From NCBI GenBank assembly GCA_937996595.1, contig CALKVC010000108.1:1-40783 (forward strand): a stretch of DNA of 40,783 nt, in the 5' to 3' direction. A program made the position numbers and the translations under genes. Within the stretch, counting starts at the first letter, position 1, and the number at the start of each line of letters is the position of its first letter. The notes under the pieces are model-generated. The model had not been told where the DNA came from and searched no databases. It was given only the letters and a program-made list of their open reading frames with translations. Source of the stretch: an uncultured Chitinophagaceae bacterium. Lineage in GTDB: Bacteria > Bacteroidota > Bacteroidia > Chitinophagales > Chitinophagaceae. Positions 16,276 through 25,489 of this stretch are shown here, piece after piece.

Positions 16276-16575
16276 TTATCGCCAATGGCCCGGAATCCAA
16301 ACCCATCCGCCCCTGCGGTGTTTCCACCTGCCTTCAATCCAGCGTGTATGGCGCTTAGGGGGTACGGCCCAATAACCGTCTGTATAAACATACTGTCCGC
16401 CCCTCCAAACATAATCCCCGGCTACCCAGATATGCCGTGGCCCAGGGCAAACCGGCCTGGCCCTTACAGCAGGTGCTCCCGGCCTTACTTTAATAACAAA
16501 CTGAGCCGGTACAGATTGGGAAATGGCTAAACCAAACAATAAAAAAGCAGAAATCCTAATTATGTATTTTTTCAT
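16276..16575 (-). CDS. Small secreted YXWGXW-repeat protein
   Basis: A 99-residue exported protein. The longer open frame begins at 16614, but ATG at 16575 gives a clean signal peptide (MKKYIIRISAFLLFG, ending VPAQ) and is preferred. The mature part is rich in Trp, Gly and Arg with repeated W-x-x-G-x-W elements: HIWVAGDYVWRGGQYVY, GYWAVPP, RWIEGRWKHR and VWIPGHWR, which is the YXWGXW repeat family. These small basic proteins are common in Bacteroidota and Proteobacteria but have no assigned biochemical role. A strong terminator follows, so the gene seems to be transcribed alone. Confidence 0.82.
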   Translation of the reverse strand: MKKYIIRISAFLLFGLAISQSVPAQFVIKVRPGAPAVRARPVCPGPRHIWVAGDYVWRGGQYVYTDGYWAVPPKRHTRWIEGRWKHRRGGWVWIPGHWR

Positions 16576-16656
16576 ATCAAGGTATTTTTCAGGAATATGA
16601 CTCCAAAAAACCACCTGCGTTTAATTGAGCCTGAATAATTGTCCGTCACTTACCTG

Positions 16657-18075
16657 TTAAATCACTTTTGATTTCCACCTTCCTTTACGGAACAACAAAA
16701 AGGCAGCGATTGCAATGGCCGTTTCTGCTATCGGTATCGCGGCAAAAACACCTAATGGGCCCATTTGCAGTACCATGGCAAGTATCCATGCCAGCGGAAC
16801 CTGGAAAAACCAGAAACCCGCCAGGTTTATGACGGTTGGTGTGCGTGTATCGCCGGCGCCGTTGAAGGCATTGGCCATCACCATACCGATACCATAAAAT
16901 ATATAGCCTGCACTGATAACCCGCAATGCATCCACCGCATATTTCTTTACAGCTATATCAGCCGTAAAAAACGATATGATAAAATCGGTAAAAAACAAGA
17001 ACAGCATCATCACTATACCCATAAACACTGCATTATACCTGGCTGTTTTCATCACCGACAATTCTGCCCGGTGCGGTTGGCCGGCCCCCAGGTTTTGCCC
17101 TACCAGCGTAGCGGCCGCATTGCTCATTCCCCATGCCGGCAATATGAAAAACATCACAATACGGAGTGCGATCTGGTAACCCGCTGAAGCCTCACTGTGA
17201 CCCGTATGCGCAACCAGACCAGCCAGAACAATCCAGCTGCCGGAACCTATCAGGAACTGCAGGGTGCCCGGCCAGGCAATGCTGGCCAGCGACTTCATGA
17301 TTTCCCAATCCGGTTTAAGCAGTTTTAATGAAAACTGTATCAGGCGCTTACCATTGAACAGGTGATACAATTGGTACACAACCCCAATTCCACGGCCGAT
17401 GGTGGTTGCCAGGGCTGCCCCTGTTAATCCCAAAGCCGGTAACGGCCCAAAGCCACGTATCAATATCGGGCAAAGGATGATATTGCAGATATTTGCCAGC
17501 CACAGGCTTTTCATGGCCATCATGGCATCTCCCGCCCCCCTGAAAATTCCATTGATTAGAAATAACAGCATGATTGCAAGGCTACCTCCCATGATGATTC
17601 GGGTATAGTTTGTTCCCTGTGCAACCGTTTCGGGTTCTGCACCCATGATATGTAGTATATCGGCTGCAAATATGAACCCGGCAATACTCAAAATAATGGT
17701 AATAAACAGAGCTACGAGCATCGACTGCATTCCAGCCTTGGCCGCTGCATCCGGATTTTTTTCACCAACCCTCCTTGCTACCATGGCTGTTGCTGCCATG
17801 CTGATACCAATTGCCAGTGAATAGACAATGGTAATTACAGATTCAGTAAGCCCAACGGTTGATACGGCATGTTTGCCCAGGTGGCTGACGAAATAAATAT
17901 CTACAACGGCAAAAACACTTTCCATACACATTTCAAGCATCATGGGAATAGCCAGTAAGATCACTGCTTTCCGGATGCTACCCTGTGTATAATCCATCAG
18001 TTCACCATTCATGGATTGCCTGATGAGCGAAAAAAATGATGATATATGTAATGACAATTTTTGTATGTATGGCAT
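16657..18075 (-). CDS. MATE-family multidrug/Na+ efflux transporter
   Basis: Integral inner-membrane antiporter with about twelve predicted membrane helices, 472 residues from the first ATG. MATE landmarks are SIRKAVILLAIPMMLEM at the start of helix 1, the repeated MAATAMVARRVGEKN element after helix 2, the VGQNLGAGQ equivalent in the second half (ATLVGQNLGAGQPHRAE), and the INLAGFWFFQVPLAWILA helix. These proteins export cationic drugs or metabolites in exchange for Na+ or H+. The N-terminus is uncertain: ATGs at 18012 (MNGELMDYTQ) and 17997 (MDYTQGS) match usual family starts better than 18075. The gene stands alone; the substrate cannot be deduced. Confidence 0.92.
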   Translation of the reverse strand: MPYIQKLSLHISSFFSLIRQSMNGELMDYTQGSIRKAVILLAIPMMLEMCMESVFAVVDIYFVSHLGKHAVSTVGLTESVITIVYSLAIGISMAATAMVARRVGEKNPDAAAKAGMQSMLVALFITIILSIAGFIFAADILHIMGAEPETVAQGTNYTRIIMGGSLAIMLLFLINGIFRGAGDAMMAMKSLWLANICNIILCPILIRGFGPLPALGLTGAALATTIGRGIGVVYQLYHLFNGKRLIQFSLKLLKPDWEIMKSLASIAWPGTLQFLIGSGSWIVLAGLVAHTGHSEASAGYQIALRIVMFFILPAWGMSNAAATLVGQNLGAGQPHRAELSVMKTARYNAVFMGIVMMLFLFFTDFIISFFTADIAVKKYAVDALRVISAGYIFYGIGMVMANAFNGAGDTRTPTVINLAGFWFFQVPLAWILAMVLQMGPLGVFAAIPIAETAIAIAAFLLFRKGRWKSKVI

Positions 18076-18451
18076 AAATGACCTTTGATTTGGAATGATA
18101 TATGAATGATAGGGAATGCCTGTATATCAGGCATCAACAAGAAATAAGGAAAGACAGTGGCCTCTTAACAGGAGAAGCCTGCATTCAGCTTCATATTCGT
18201 GAAATTTGCAGGCTGCAAATATTACACTTTAAAATAAAACGGGAAAATATTTTTTGATTAACGGTATAAAAAAAGGGCCCGGATAGACATCCAGCCCTGT
18301 TTTAAAATCCAATATCCTATGAAAAACCAGGATGAAGTTATTAAAAAAGTAACTTGTTCCGGTACCCGCCGGTGGGTATAATAAAATAAACTGCTGATGA
18401 TAGAAATAATGCATTCAGCTATATTGCAACCTGAAAAGGATTTTTTTAGCT
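18076..18451. other. 376-bp intergenic region with inverted repeats and an orphan minus-strand terminator
   Basis: No convincing gene. Inverted repeats are ATGCCTG/CAGGCAT (18116-18122/18128-18134) and AGCCTGCA/TGCAGGCT (18176-18183/18207-18214). At 18274-18298 an AGGGC..GGAT/ATCC..GCCCT hairpin is followed on the minus strand by seven T, a good intrinsic terminator, yet no minus-strand gene lies upstream of it. A small RNA is possible but no promoter box was found. Confidence 0.4.
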
Positions 18452-18997
18452 ATGGCAACAGCAATTTCTGTTTTTATTACCCTGTTTCTGCTTTCCGGTA
18501 TCATATACTTTGGTTCAAAAAAGAAAAATTATAACCAGGTTAAACATACTATCAGTGAGCTTGGTGAATATGGCAGTTCGGATGCAGCCCGGGTTAATTT
18601 CGGTCTTTTTCTTCCTGCAGGTTTAGTACTATTGCTGATTGCCATGAATGCCGGAAATAATAAATTCTTACCGGGATATTCAATTTGCATAGCAACCGGT
18701 TACCTCGTTGCAGCATTTTTCCCCTGTGATCCGGGGTCGCCCCAAACAGGCAGCAGCAGGCAACATATACATAACCTGGGCGGACTAATAGAATATGCAG
18801 GTGCTGCCTTATACCTTTTTAAAGCGGAAGACATCTTTGACACCCCTTTCATCGTTGGTTACAAACTGAGTGCCGGAATCATTATCATCTGCATGGTGCT
18901 GATTTCTATCCCATCCATACCATCCAGGGGATTAATCCAGCGTATAGCCGAAACCGTTTTATTTATTAACCTGATAGCCTTAAGCACACATTCCTAA
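18452..18997 (+). CDS. DUF998 integral membrane protein
   Basis: A 181-residue membrane protein with about five or six hydrophobic helices. It matches the DUF998 pattern: N-terminal helix, KHTISELGEYGSSDAARVNFG after it, PFF/FPCDPG motif (AAFFPCDPGSPQTGS) and the following HNLGGLIEYAG. DUF998 proteins are predicted inner-membrane proteins of unknown function. It is followed after 6 bp by the HD phosphohydrolase gene, so the two form an operon. The start at 18452 is the first ATG and lies just before a hydrophobic helix. Confidence 0.82.
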   Translation: MATAISVFITLFLLSGIIYFGSKKKNYNQVKHTISELGEYGSSDAARVNFGLFLPAGLVLLLIAMNAGNNKFLPGYSICIATGYLVAAFFPCDPGSPQTGSSRQHIHNLGGLIEYAGAALYLFKAEDIFDTPFIVGYKLSAGIIIICMVLISIPSIPSRGLIQRIAETVLFINLIALSTHS

Positions 18998-19003
18998 TTT
19001 CTT

Positions 19004-19660
19004 ATGATGAATGAATCATTAATCATCCGGCAAACCATCACTCATGTTAAGGAAACCCTTAGAGGCTCTGAGAGCGGGCATGACTGGTGGCATATCCAAA
19101 GGGTATACAACAATGCCCGGCATATTGCTACCCAGGAAAATGCAGATATGTTAATTGTTGAACTTGGAGCATTGTTACACGATATTGCTGATTCAAAATT
19201 TCACGGGGGGGATGAAAATATCGGGCCTCAAAAAGCCAGGCTTTTCCTTCAATCCTTACCTGTAGATGAACCGATTATTAGTCATGTGGAAAAGATCATA
19301 CGCAATATCTCTTTCAAAGGAGGCAATGAGCAGGCAACATTTGCATCATCTGAACTGCATGCTGTTCAGGATGCCGACAGGCTGGATGCATTAGGCGCGA
19401 TAGGCATTGCACGCGCTTTCAACTATGGCGGGTTTAAAAACAGGGAGCTATATAATCCCGGCATCAGGCCAAACCTGAACATGACGAAAGATGAATACAA
19501 AAATTCAGCAGCACCAACCATCAATCATTTCTATGAAAAACTGTTGCTGCTGAAAGACCGTATGAACACGGAAACCGGCAGGAAAATGGCAGAACAAAGG
19601 CACCTGTTCATGCTGCAATACCTGGATCATTTTTATGATGAATGGAATGGTATAAGTTAA
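19004..19660 (+). CDS. HD-domain phosphohydrolase
   Basis: A 218-residue soluble protein of the HD superfamily of metal-dependent phosphohydrolases (YedJ-like). The metal-binding set is visible: SGHDWWHIQRVYNNARHIA (first His), LGALLHDIADSKFHGGD (HD pair), and VQDADRLDALGAIGIARAF (final Asp). Such proteins hydrolyse nucleotides or other phosphate esters; the natural substrate is usually unknown. Adjacent ATGs at 19004 and 19007 are both possible starts. It lies 6 bp downstream of the DUF998 gene and should be co-transcribed. No clear terminator follows before the convergent gene at 19820. Confidence 0.9.
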   Translation: MMNESLIIRQTITHVKETLRGSESGHDWWHIQRVYNNARHIATQENADMLIVELGALLHDIADSKFHGGDENIGPQKARLFLQSLPVDEPIISHVEKIIRNISFKGGNEQATFASSELHAVQDADRLDALGAIGIARAFNYGGFKNRELYNPGIRPNLNMTKDEYKNSAAPTINHFYEKLLLLKDRMNTETGRKMAEQRHLFMLQYLDHFYDEWNGIS

Positions 19661-19819
19661 ATTGAATGTAAACGGATATACACAGTTCCTGAATGCACAA
19701 CGCTATACGTTACCGTTAGTATGTTTTCCGTTACCATTTTTACAGAATGGGTAAGGTTTACCCGCTGATCAGCATACGCAAGCAATAGCCGGCGATACCT
19801 GTCTTTTCATTACCCCTGT

Positions 19820-22681
19820 TTATTGCTTTACGAATCTTTTAATCATTTCGGTACCTTTCCCTTTCACCTGTATAGAATAAACTCCGGCAGGCCTGTCTGC
19901 CAAGCTGATTGAAAAAGCTGCATGACCGGAAATTTCCCTGTTTTCATTCCTGACAACATTACCCGCCGCATCAATAACTCTGACCATAACTTCTTCCTGC
20001 CTTAAAGTCCGTATCTCTACAAACAATGTGTTCTTTACCGGGTTTGGATAGATATCAAGTGACTGGCCGTTATTATCCATTCTTATGGCAACAACCCGGC
20101 TGATAGATTTCCTATTGTCTCTGTCTTTGGATATAAGCCGGTAATAATTAATTCCTTTTAAAGGGAACCGGTCAGTGAAAGAATAGGATGTTACCATATT
20201 GGAATTCCCTTTTGCCTGAACGATTCCAATTTCGATGAAATTTGATCCGTCACCACTGCGCTCAACAATAAAATGACTGCTGTTTATTTCCTGCTCCGAT
20301 TGCCAGCTGCACAATACAGAACTACCCATTTTATCTGCCTGCCATTTTGATAAGGTAACGGGAATGGTACCTGTTATTTTGAAGTCCCAGATTCCCCTGC
20401 CCATGGTAGAAAATCTGACAATATTCTGTGCATTGATATACTCTACCCCGGTAAAAAACTGGGTTGGCATGGTATTATCAGACAGGCTGTACCAAAGGTC
20501 TTCATTAACTACATACACATAAGGACCGGCTTCGGTTGCTGCAAAAATGAACCGCTCATCCGGTGATGCAACCAGTTCATTGACCAATGTTGACGGTAAG
20601 CCGTTAGACATTGCAGTAAAAGTTGCCCCTCCGTTAACCGATTTATAAACACCCGGATTACTATACCCTGAACCTGCATACCAAATTAAATTCGCATTGA
20701 TGCGGCTTGCCAATATGCATGAACCATATAAATACCAAGGTGCAGGTCCTGAAAACGATGCAGTCTTGCTCCAGTTTGCCCCCATATCATTTGAGTAGAA
20801 AAATGTTCCGTCTTCAGTTGCTACGAATAATTTGGATGGGTTTACAGGTGATTGTTCAATAGCAGTAATACCTGAAGAACCGTTATTGCTGTTTGCCCTG
20901 AAATTATAACTGAACTGCGTGGCACTAACGGTATGGGGTGGGGTAAGAAGCATTGTCGCTTTAATAAGGTATGAACCGCCTCCGCCACCCAGGTTTCCTC
21001 CGCCTACCCAAATCTCATTGGCACTTCGTACAACCGTTGAAGTGGCAGGCAGCATCCAGCCGTAATTTGGTTTTTCCGTACCCGGAACTGTCCAGTTTCC
21101 TACATAGGTTGGGTTGGGGTTTCCCAGGTCTTTAAATAAATAATAATCACCGCCGGGGTATTGGGGCCACAGGAAATTATTATCATTGGTAAGGCTTAAC
21201 TGTCCGTAATCGCCACTGATCATTTGCAGGAAGTTTTGCGTTCCTGCATTTAATCCTGTTAACGTACGTTGCATTCCCTGGTCCTGGCTGCCGGCAAAAA
21301 TCCTGTTCTGGTTTATTGTATCAGTTAGTACATCATAATATTCCACAGCCCGGTGACCATTTAAACTAAGGTTGCTAACGGTTGCCAGGTTATCATAACT
21401 CACATAGGTACCACCATGACAGTTGATGATGGCAAACTCGGTATTGTCTGCTTTTTTAAAGTACTCTATTTCCATGATATCGGCATGCAGTTTTGCCGCA
21501 GGATTGCTATAATATTCGGCCCAGCCGTTTACTAACGTAAAACTATTGCCTGAATTGGTGCTCCTGTATGCATCAACGCCACCGAAACATACTTTAGTTG
21601 CATCATTGATAGAAACATTCATCTTTGACCAGGCGGTATGCGGCAAAGACGACCTGAACGCCCAACTGGCGCCCAGGTTAATGCTGCTAAGCAATGCGTT
21701 GTTGTTAATCATCAGGTACAGGTTATAAACGCCTGCCAGGTAAGTGCCTTTCAACACACATCTATCAATCTGCGAGCCATAAACCACCGTGTTTAGTAAG
21801 TTCACTGATGTTCCTGTTACAGAAAACAGCTTAATGCTACCCGGAACAGAACCTATGTCTGCAACATATATATTGCTGCTGTTATAAGGGATACAAAGCG
21901 ATATGGTTTCATCATCACCGGTATCAAATTGGTGCACCTGAGTATAAGATTGCCCTTCATCGGTACTTCTGTATAAACGGAAACGCGGGGCCCACGGTGC
22001 ATTGCTCCAAGGCCTTGTTAAACAATATAAAGTATTGCTCCCATCGGTAAGCCTGTAAAAGCCTGCCACGTAATTCCCACCCCAGCCAACCGGAAATATT
22101 ATCCCTGTTGCGGTGGAAAGCGTTTGCCCGTTATCGTCAGAATAATATACATTTGTCCCTGAAGCCAGCAGCAGTCTTTGCCCTCCGGATGTTTTTGTGA
22201 AAACTTTTATGGCCCTTTGTTCAAACTGGGTAAGCTGGTTGTGCAGCGTCCATGAACCGCTCCCTAACACACTGCTCCATAATGAGCCTCCATTCGATAT
22301 GGTAAAAATGGTATTGGTAGAAGGGTTGAAATCTACGGCCCGTACGCTTCCTGCAATATTATCATTGCCTTTTTCTGACCAGGTGCCGATAATATTGCCA
22401 TTGGCAAATGATAGTATGCCTGCATTGTTGCGTTTCATTTCATTCAGGTTAGCCGCATTCATTCTTTCAATATCGCGCCAGGAAACACCGGGTGCTGCCT
22501 TATGTTTCAGTTCATTATATTTTTCTCGCAGTTTTTCATTTTCTTCCCCTTCCTGGGGAGAAGGCATAAAAACCTGATTACCGGAATTTATTTTCATTGT
22601 AAACAACCGGTTTATGGAAATACCGTATATCATCACAGAAAAAATAAATATACCGAAGGCATAGCGGGGTAACTTTTTCAT
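19820..22681 (-). CDS. T9SS-sorted Asp-box (BNR/VPS10-like) beta-propeller protein
   Basis: A 953-residue secreted protein. After an N-terminal hydrophobic segment (about 7-22) comes a charged linker, then a large beta-propeller-like region. Asp-box repeats are visible at YYSDDNGQTLS (about 179-189), YRSTDEGQSYTQ (about 237), YRSTNSGNSFTLV (about 372), YSNDMGANWSKT and YKSVNGGATFTA (both further on). Residues about 790-870 form an Fn3-like module (CSWQSEQEINSSHFIVERS), shared in style with the LTD protein at 11347-14451. The last 80 residues are a T9SS type A sorting domain (IYPNPVKNTLF, RVIDAAGNVVRNE, RPAGVYSIQVKG). Sialidases also carry Asp boxes, but no sialidase active-site arginine pattern was recognised. 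The function is unknown; surface binding or glycan hydrolysis are guesses. Confidence 0.85.
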   Translation of the reverse strand: MKKLPRYAFGIFIFSVMIYGISINRLFTMKINSGNQVFMPSPQEGEENEKLREKYNELKHKAAPGVSWRDIERMNAANLNEMKRNNAGILSFANGNIIGTWSEKGNDNIAGSVRAVDFNPSTNTIFTISNGGSLWSSVLGSGSWTLHNQLTQFEQRAIKVFTKTSGGQRLLLASGTNVYYSDDNGQTLSTATGIIFPVGWGGNYVAGFYRLTDGSNTLYCLTRPWSNAPWAPRFRLYRSTDEGQSYTQVHQFDTGDDETISLCIPYNSSNIYVADIGSVPGSIKLFSVTGTSVNLLNTVVYGSQIDRCVLKGTYLAGVYNLYLMINNNALLSSINLGASWAFRSSLPHTAWSKMNVSINDATKVCFGGVDAYRSTNSGNSFTLVNGWAEYYSNPAAKLHADIMEIEYFKKADNTEFAIINCHGGTYVSYDNLATVSNLSLNGHRAVEYYDVLTDTINQNRIFAGSQDQGMQRTLTGLNAGTQNFLQMISGDYGQLSLTNDNNFLWPQYPGGDYYLFKDLGNPNPTYVGNWTVPGTEKPNYGWMLPATSTVVRSANEIWVGGGNLGGGGGSYLIKATMLLTPPHTVSATQFSYNFRANSNNGSSGITAIEQSPVNPSKLFVATEDGTFFYSNDMGANWSKTASFSGPAPWYLYGSCILASRINANLIWYAGSGYSNPGVYKSVNGGATFTAMSNGLPSTLVNELVASPDERFIFAATEAGPYVYVVNEDLWYSLSDNTMPTQFFTGVEYINAQNIVRFSTMGRGIWDFKITGTIPVTLSKWQADKMGSSVLCSWQSEQEINSSHFIVERSGDGSNFIEIGIVQAKGNSNMVTSYSFTDRFPLKGINYYRLISKDRDNRKSISRVVAIRMDNNGQSLDIYPNPVKNTLFVEIRTLRQEEVMVRVIDAAGNVVRNENREISGHAAFSISLADRPAGVYSIQVKGKGTEMIKRFVKQ

Positions 22682-22860
22682 AAAAAAAAATGTATGTAAT
22701 AAAAAATCATCGGGTGTTTAAGAATCCAGGAAGGTTAATTGCAGTAGTAAATCAATAGGAATATGACTAATGGCTGTTCTAAATTATTAAAAAATCCTTA
22801 ATAAATCAACAATAAAACGGCATCTATACAGAAAGTTTGCCAATACTGCAGGATAATACG

Positions 22861-22890
22861 AAAACGCCCCGTCTGTTAACAGACGGGGCG
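22861..22890 (-). terminator. Intrinsic terminator of fusA
   Basis: Perfect 11-bp stem CGCCCCGTCTG (22865-22875) / CAGACGGGGCG (22880-22890) with loop TTAA, followed on the minus strand by TTTTCGTATT. It ends the fusA transcript, so no rpsJ or other S10-operon genes follow. Confidence 0.88.
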
Positions 22891-22917
22891 AATATTGATG
22901 TAATTGAAAAATTCAGA

Positions 22918-25071
22918 TTAATCCTCCACTTTCATCTTTCCTTTTGCCTTTGCTATCACTTCTTCAGCGATATTGTTAGGCGCCGGATTGTAATGGCTGA
23001 ACTCCATGGTTGAAGTGGCGCGGCCGCTGCTCAGTGAACGTAACTGGGTTACATATCCGAACATTTCGCTCAGCGGAACTTTCGCTTTTATTACCTGAAC
23101 GCCATGTTTGCTGTCCATTCCTTCCAGCATCCCACGACGGCGGTTAAGATCGCCGGTAACATCACCCATGTACTGATCCGGTGTAAGCACTTCCACTTTC
23201 ATGATCGGCTCAAGCAATACCGGTTTTGCCTTACGGCCAGCTTCACGGTATCCCTGTTTGGCACAAAGTTCAAAAGACATCGCATCAGAATCCACCTGGT
23301 GGAATGATCCGTCTTTTACATTCACCTTCATACTTTCCATCGGGTAACCAGCCAGTACTCCTGTAGTCATGGCAGATTCGAATCCTTTCTGGATAGCAGG
23401 TACAAATTCTTTTGGAATAGAACCTCCAAACAATGAATTCACGAACTGGAAGGTTGTCTTACCATCCTGTTCTTTCAGGAACTCAGGATCGGCAGGCCCA
23501 ATTTCAAAAATGATATCGGCAAACTTACCACGGCCACCGGTTTGCTTTTTAAGCGTTTCACGGTGTTCGATAGTCTGGTTGAAAGCTTCTTTATAAGCAA
23601 CCTGAGGAGCACCCTGGTTGATTTCCACTTTAAATTCACGGCGCATCCTGTCTACAATGATCTCCAGGTGAAGTTCACCCATTCCACTCAGGATTGTTTG
23701 CCCGGTTTCTTCATCCGTTTTCACACGCAGCGTAGGATCTTCTTCTACCAGTTTGGCGATGGCCATACCCATTTTATCAACGTCGGCCTGGGTTTTAGGC
23801 TCAATAGCTATAGCAATTACCGGTTCAGGGAATGTCATTGCTTCCAGTACGATCGGGTGATCTTCGTTACAAAGGGTATCACCGGTTTTAATATCTTTAA
23901 AACCAACAGCAGCTCCAATATCACCGGCTTCAATAAAATCAACCGGGTTTTGCTTATTGGCATGCATCTGCATGATACGGCTGATCCTTTCATTTCTGCC
24001 AGTACGGGTATTTAGTACATAAGAACCTGCTTCCAGCCTTCCGCTATAAGCCCTGAAGAATGCAAGCCTTCCCACAAACGGATCTGTCATGATTTTGAAT
24101 GCAAGAGCTGCAAAGGGTTCTTTAGCATCGGCTTTACGGGTTAATTCTTCTCCGTTATCGGGGTTGGTGCCTTTAACAGCCTCAATATCCAGCGGGCCGG
24201 GCAGGTAACGAACAACTGCATCCAGTGCAGTTTGTACGCCTTTATTTTTGAATGAAGATCCGCACATCATCGGTATAATGGAAATATCAATCGTTGCTTT
24301 ACGGATAGCTTCGTGCATTTCAGCTTCTGTGATGCTGTTAGGATCATCGAAGAATTTCTCCAGCAGTTTGTCGTCATATTCAGCAACTGCTTCAACCAGT
24401 TCCTGGCGATACTGGTTAACTTCTTCCTTCATATCTTCCGGAATGGGCACTTCTTCAAAAGTCATTCCTTTATCAGCTTCATTCCATACAATTCCTTTCA
24501 TGGTAATCAGGTCAACCACGCCTTTGAAACTGTCTTCTGCACCGATAGGTAATTGCAAAGGCACAGCCTTGGCACCCAGCATTTCACGAACCTGTTTTAC
24601 CACATTTAAAAAATCTGCCCCGCTGCGGTCCATTTTGTTTACAAAACCGATACGCGGAACCCGGTAACGGTTTGCCTGGCGCCATACGGTTTCAGATTGC
24701 GGTTCAACGCCTGATACGGCACAAAACAAAGCCAGTAACCCATCGAGTACCCTGAGTGAACGTTCTACTTCCACGGTAAAATCCACGTGGCCCGGAGTAT
24801 CAATAATGTTGAATTTATATTGTTTGGTTTCGGCCACCTTTTTACCCTGATCGGTAGGAAAATTCCAGAAACAGGTTGTAGCAGCACTGGTGATGGTAAT
24901 ACCTCTTTCCTGCTCCTGGGCCATCCAGTCCATGGTTGCACCACCGTCATGTACTTCCCCTATTTTGTGGTTCACGCCTGTATAATACAGTATCCTTTCT
25001 GTTGTGGTGGTTTTGCCGGCATCAATATGAGCCGCAATTCCAAAATTTCTCTGATAACGTAAATCTGCCAT
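22918..25071 (-). CDS. fusA: Elongation factor G
   Basis: EF-G, the GTPase that drives ribosomal translocation and, with RRF, recycling. It has 717 residues, as expected for Bacteroidota. The GTP-binding motifs are complete: AHIDAGKTTTTERILYYTG (P-loop, from residue 14), the switch I ERGITITSAATTC, DTPGHVDF, and NKMDRSGADF. Domains II-V follow in the usual order, including the domain IV region and SMFGYVTQLRSLSSGRATS in domain V. In most Bacteroidota fusA directly follows rpsG and precedes rpsJ; here it has its own promoter (25293-25323), a 220-nt leader and its own terminator, separated from rpsG by 4.8 kb of opposite-strand genes. Confidence 0.98.
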   Translation of the reverse strand: MADLRYQRNFGIAAHIDAGKTTTTERILYYTGVNHKIGEVHDGGATMDWMAQEQERGITITSAATTCFWNFPTDQGKKVAETKQYKFNIIDTPGHVDFTVEVERSLRVLDGLLALFCAVSGVEPQSETVWRQANRYRVPRIGFVNKMDRSGADFLNVVKQVREMLGAKAVPLQLPIGAEDSFKGVVDLITMKGIVWNEADKGMTFEEVPIPEDMKEEVNQYRQELVEAVAEYDDKLLEKFFDDPNSITEAEMHEAIRKATIDISIIPMMCGSSFKNKGVQTALDAVVRYLPGPLDIEAVKGTNPDNGEELTRKADAKEPFAALAFKIMTDPFVGRLAFFRAYSGRLEAGSYVLNTRTGRNERISRIMQMHANKQNPVDFIEAGDIGAAVGFKDIKTGDTLCNEDHPIVLEAMTFPEPVIAIAIEPKTQADVDKMGMAIAKLVEEDPTLRVKTDEETGQTILSGMGELHLEIIVDRMRREFKVEINQGAPQVAYKEAFNQTIEHRETLKKQTGGRGKFADIIFEIGPADPEFLKEQDGKTTFQFVNSLFGGSIPKEFVPAIQKGFESAMTTGVLAGYPMESMKVNVKDGSFHQVDSDAMSFELCAKQGYREAGRKAKPVLLEPIMKVEVLTPDQYMGDVTGDLNRRRGMLEGMDSKHGVQVIKAKVPLSEMFGYVTQLRSLSSGRATSTMEFSHYNPAPNNIAEEVIAKAKGKMKVED

Positions 25072-25292
25072 CTTGTTTTGTTTATTTGTTAAGTAGATTT
25101 TTTATTAAATATGATTCAATTATTTTTAAAAAAGGTCGCTTTTCCTAGTCCGGACTTTACCAATTATTATGAGCACAAGTTCCCCGTAGATGAACCGGCG
25201 GTAGCGGTTCGGGTTGTGATATGATTTAGTATGCTCTCATTTCCTGCTAAATAGTTCAGTTATAAAATGCAATGCTGAATCTTTTAGCGGCG
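25072..25292 (-). promoter_or_regulatory. Long 5' leader of fusA, possibly structured
   Basis: Predicted untranslated leader of about 220 nt. It holds a GAACCG/CGGTTC hairpin (25192-25197 / 25205-25210), the perfect palindrome AGTCCGGACT (25147-25156) and, after it on the minus strand, a T6 run (about 25128-25133). No convincing upstream ORF was found; the only short ATG frame encodes four residues. An attenuator, protein-binding leader or small RNA is possible. Other genes in the window have their -7 box only 20-27 bp from the ATG. Confidence 0.4.
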
Positions 25293-25323
25293 CAAAGGTA
25301 CGATTTTTTTCAATATTTACAAA
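25293..25323 (-). promoter_or_regulatory. fusA promoter (-33 TTTG and -7 TACCTTTG)
   Basis: On the minus strand TTTG (25323-25320) is followed after 19 bp by TACCTTTG (25300-25293). Both boxes and the spacing match the Bacteroidota housekeeping-sigma consensus; this is the most complete promoter in the window. Confidence 0.75.
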
Positions 25324-25489
25324 TTGAATGCAGGATCATTTTTTTAGATATGATACAACATTTATCAGACAAAACAACTCTATTAAACGGGCCGCAAACA
25401 TATCATATTATTTTCCACGGCATTAACTACACAATTTATCATTCATCATTTTAATTTTCACTATATTTAAACCTTAAAAAAATTACCTG

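Noticed and set aside
18229..18414. 61-codon minus-strand frame in the gap before the DUF998 gene
   Set aside because: It runs through the orphan terminator hairpin and T-run and shows no protein-like pattern.
19820..22681. Asp-box protein as a sialidase
   Set aside because: Asp boxes occur in many beta-propellers; no sialidase catalytic arginine triad or RIP motif was recognised.
25141..25165. AAAGTCCGGACT on the minus strand, like the conserved 5' region of RNase P RNA
   Set aside because: RNase P RNA needs about 350 nt and a matching 3' conserved region; only about 75 nt follow before fusA, and the match is mostly the palindrome.
25272..25454. 60-codon plus-strand frame upstream of the lysyl-oxidase-like gene
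   Set aside because: It covers the complete fusA promoter on the other strand, and its sequence has no recognisable features.
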